Assembly: GCA_003446315.1 (NCBI GenBank)
Contig: DMBA01000272.1
Location: forward strand, 1 to 6,364
Direction: 5' to 3'
Length of the DNA stretch: 6,364 bases
Origin: Ruminococcus sp.
GTDB lineage: Bacteria; Bacillota; Clostridia; Oscillospirales; Ruminococcaceae
A program made the translations under genes and the position numbers. Positions 4,773 through 6,364 of this stretch are shown here, one piece after another. The notes below the pieces were generated by a model. The model ran no database searches. It saw only the letters and a program-made list of their open reading frames with translations, and was not told the origin of the DNA. The stretch's first letter is position 1. Each line of letters opens with the position of its first letter.

Positions 4773-6364
4773 ATGAAAAAGTTTACAGCTTTTCTGGCAT
4801 CGCTGACTGCACTGACAGTCGCAGCACCGTTTGTACTGACGACATTTGCAGAAACGATCCCGGCAGAAAACGGGGTTTATGTATCGGCATCAGCCCCCGG
4901 ACTGAGTGAACTGGTCTTTGAGGATTCCCTTTATTCCGAATTGTATCTCGGAGAGAGCTGCTGCTATTATGTGGATGGCTATTTTGAGGACTTGCCGGAA
5001 TATTACCCCGGCGAAAACCCGATCACATACCGGGTGGAAAATGAAGATGTGCTTCGGATCGACGATATCTATGATGACTGCGTCACGATCAGCGCAATTG
5101 CACCGGGTACATCGAAGATCTACGCAATCGCACCGGACGGCAGAACGGCTGAATACAGCATTACGGTTCTGGAAGATACATTCCGTTTTGCGGACAGACA
5201 GGCAGACGGCTGGGTAGAGGAGATCGGCAGCGTTGCAACGATCGGCGGCGAAGATGTGACATTCACTGTTTCGGATGACACCATCATTGAGCTGATCGAT
5301 ACAGAGGACGGCGTTGCGACCTTCCGCGGACTGCGCGGCGGTCAGGTGCTGATTACCGCAACAGACGGCAAGACCGGTGAAACCGCGAGTATTCTGGTGC
5401 AGGTTCACGGCTATGTTGAAACGGATTTTTCGGATTTTCATTTCACCTCGACTGTCTCAACGGTGCAGACCGGCGAGATCGGCGAACTGCATATCTGCGG
5501 CGAACAGGCGGCAGAATTCAGTATTGAGAATTCGGAGATTCTGGAGATCATCAGCACAGACGGCGGCAGATTGGTGTTCAGAGGACTCACCCCCGGTGAA
5601 GCGATCGTAACGGCAACATCGCCGTATGAAGGATCAATTGCGACTGCTTATATCGAAGTCATTGATCCTGCAACCACCACGACCATCGTGACACAGCCGG
5701 TTTTTGACGATCCCGCTGTGACAACGACCACCCGGAATGACAGCGATTACGGATACGATACCACAACGCTCACCACGACGCTCAGCGGCAGAGAAACGTA
5801 TTATACCAACACGACCGCAATACTTGTGGATTATCCGGAAGGAAACATCAAGTTTGACAAGAACAATATTTCGATCGAAAAAGGCGATGAGCTGACACTC
5901 ACCGTGCAGGGCTATGAGGATGACAATACATATGAACCGGGCGAATCGCCGCTGAAGTTCTGGCTGCTGGATAATTATTCTGCGGATATTGTGCGGGTGC
6001 AGGGGCTGTCCGTGACGATCAAGGCATGGGAAGAAGGCGGCGTATATGTACATGCACAGACACCGGACGGCAGAATCGCACTTGCATGGATCGGTGTCAT
6101 TCCGAAATCCGAACCGCGGACAACATCGCCGGATGATGTACCGGTTTGCACCACGACCTCTACTTTCGTAATCACCGACGTGATCGGCGGAACCGATCAT
6201 GATTTCATTGAGACATCCATAACAGAGCCATATTATATCGGTACAACGGCAAGCGGACTGACCACAGCACCGGTCGATCAGGGTACAACAACGAACACAA
6301 CTGATGTTACCTACGGAACCGATCATTGTTACATTGATACATCCACAACAGATCCGTATTATAT
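4773..6364 (+). CDS. Secreted multi-domain Ig-like (BIG2-type) surface protein, 3' end beyond the window
   Basis: I translated at least 530 residues from the ATG at 4773; the frame is open at the right edge. AGGAGG lies 7 nt upstream. Residues 1-26 are a signal peptide with Lys2-Lys3, a hydrophobic core and likely cleavage after TTFA. Four beta-rich modules follow at about 46-133, 147-212, 225-298 and 358-444. Several show the BIG2-like pattern of a 'sxdxxixxI' strand, then a G-L-x-x-G turn and an ITA or VTA strand (FRGLRGGQVLITAT 184-197; FRGLTPGEAIVTAT 269-282). Thr-rich linkers join them at 299-350 and 448-530. There is no catalytic motif, so binding, adhesion or a scaffold role is most likely. 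In ruminococci such linkers often precede dockerin, anchoring or catalytic modules; the missing C terminus would decide. Its position after the anti-sigma operon and the shared upstream motif suggest control by that sigma factor. Confidence 0.88.
   Translation, partial: MKKFTAFLASLTALTVAAPFVLTTFAETIPAENGVYVSASAPGLSELVFEDSLYSELYLGESCCYYVDGYFEDLPEYYPGENPITYRVENEDVLRIDDIYDDCVTISAIAPGTSKIYAIAPDGRTAEYSITVLEDTFRFADRQADGWVEEIGSVATIGGEDVTFTVSDDTIIELIDTEDGVATFRGLRGGQVLITATDGKTGETASILVQVHGYVETDFSDFHFTSTVSTVQTGEIGELHICGEQAAEFSIENSEILEIISTDGGRLVFRGLTPGEAIVTATSPYEGSIATAYIEVIDPATTTTIVTQPVFDDPAVTTTTRNDSDYGYDTTTLTTTLSGRETYYTNTTAILVDYPEGNIKFDKNNISIEKGDELTLTVQGYEDDNTYEPGESPLKFWLLDNYSADIVRVQGLSVTIKAWEEGGVYVHAQTPDGRIALAWIGVIPKSEPRTTSPDDVPVCTTTSTFVITDVIGGTDHDFIETSITEPYYIGTTASGLTTAPVDQGTTTNTTDVTYGTDHCYIDTSTTDPYY
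6174..6364 (+). repeat. 42-residue (126-nt) tandem repeat in the Thr-rich linker, second copy cut by the window edge
   Basis: Copy 1 begins at 6174 and copy 2 at 6300, in frame. The similar part reads TDV(I/T)(G/Y)GTDH(D/C)(F/Y)I(E/D)TS(I/T)T(E/D)PYYI at residues 468-489 and 510-530, separated by a Thr-rich spacer (GTTASGLTTAPVDQG). At DNA level GGAACCGATCAT is identical at 6189-6200 and 6315-6326. More copies may follow beyond the window. Confidence 0.8.

Noticed and set aside
5634..6326. Minus-strand open frame of 230 residues opposite the secreted protein
   Set aside because: It is the complement of a Thr-rich coding region with a signal peptide in the other frame; its Cys/Arg/Ile-rich sequence resembles no protein family.

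Overview
The window looks like chromosomal DNA of a Gram-positive, low-oxygen-adapted member of the Clostridia, most likely a Ruminococcus-like gut bacterium (Oscillospiraceae). This is inference. The basis is a T-box leader on an aminoacyl-tRNA synthetase gene, strong AGGAGG-type ribosome binding sites, consensus housekeeping promoters, a rubrerythrin, zinc-type anti-sigma genes behind an ECF sigma factor, and a secreted protein with bacterial Ig-like folds joined by threonine-rich linkers of the kind common in ruminococci. Base composition is moderate and codon use looks uniform, with no insertion sequence, CRISPR array, tRNA, rRNA or phage gene.

Left part (1-1560, minus strand): the 5' two thirds or so of aspS (aspartyl-tRNA synthetase, running off the left edge), preceded by a roughly 300-nt T-box riboswitch with a clear T-box sequence, an intrinsic terminator and a consensus sigma-A promoter. 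The enzyme has His at the position linked to non-discriminating AspRS. The T-box bulge (TGGC) fits a tRNA with discriminator base G, as in tRNA-Asp and tRNA-Asn.

Middle left (1600-2303, plus strand): a monocistronic rubrerythrin gene, divergent from aspS, with its own consensus promoter, a small hairpin at the predicted 5' end of the mRNA, and a strong terminator.

Middle right (2313-4635, plus strand): a three-gene operon. It encodes an ECF sigma factor and two tandem paralogous membrane proteins. Each paralog has an N-terminal HxxxCxxC zinc anti-sigma domain, one membrane helix and a different extracytoplasmic sensor region. The first overlaps the sigma gene by 11 nt. A strong terminator ends the operon.

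Right part (4644-6364, plus strand): a large secreted protein, open at the right edge (at least 530 residues). It has a signal peptide, about four Ig-like (BIG2-type) modules, threonine-rich linkers and the start of a 42-residue tandem repeat. The regions before the sigma operon and before this gene share a block made of a terminator T-run, an A-tract and a TGT(A/G)AGG motif. That is what an autoregulated ECF sigma factor with the secreted protein as a target would look like. The most interesting unit is therefore sigma factor, dual anti-sigma factors and secreted Ig-like surface protein, possibly a cell-envelope or adhesion sensing circuit.
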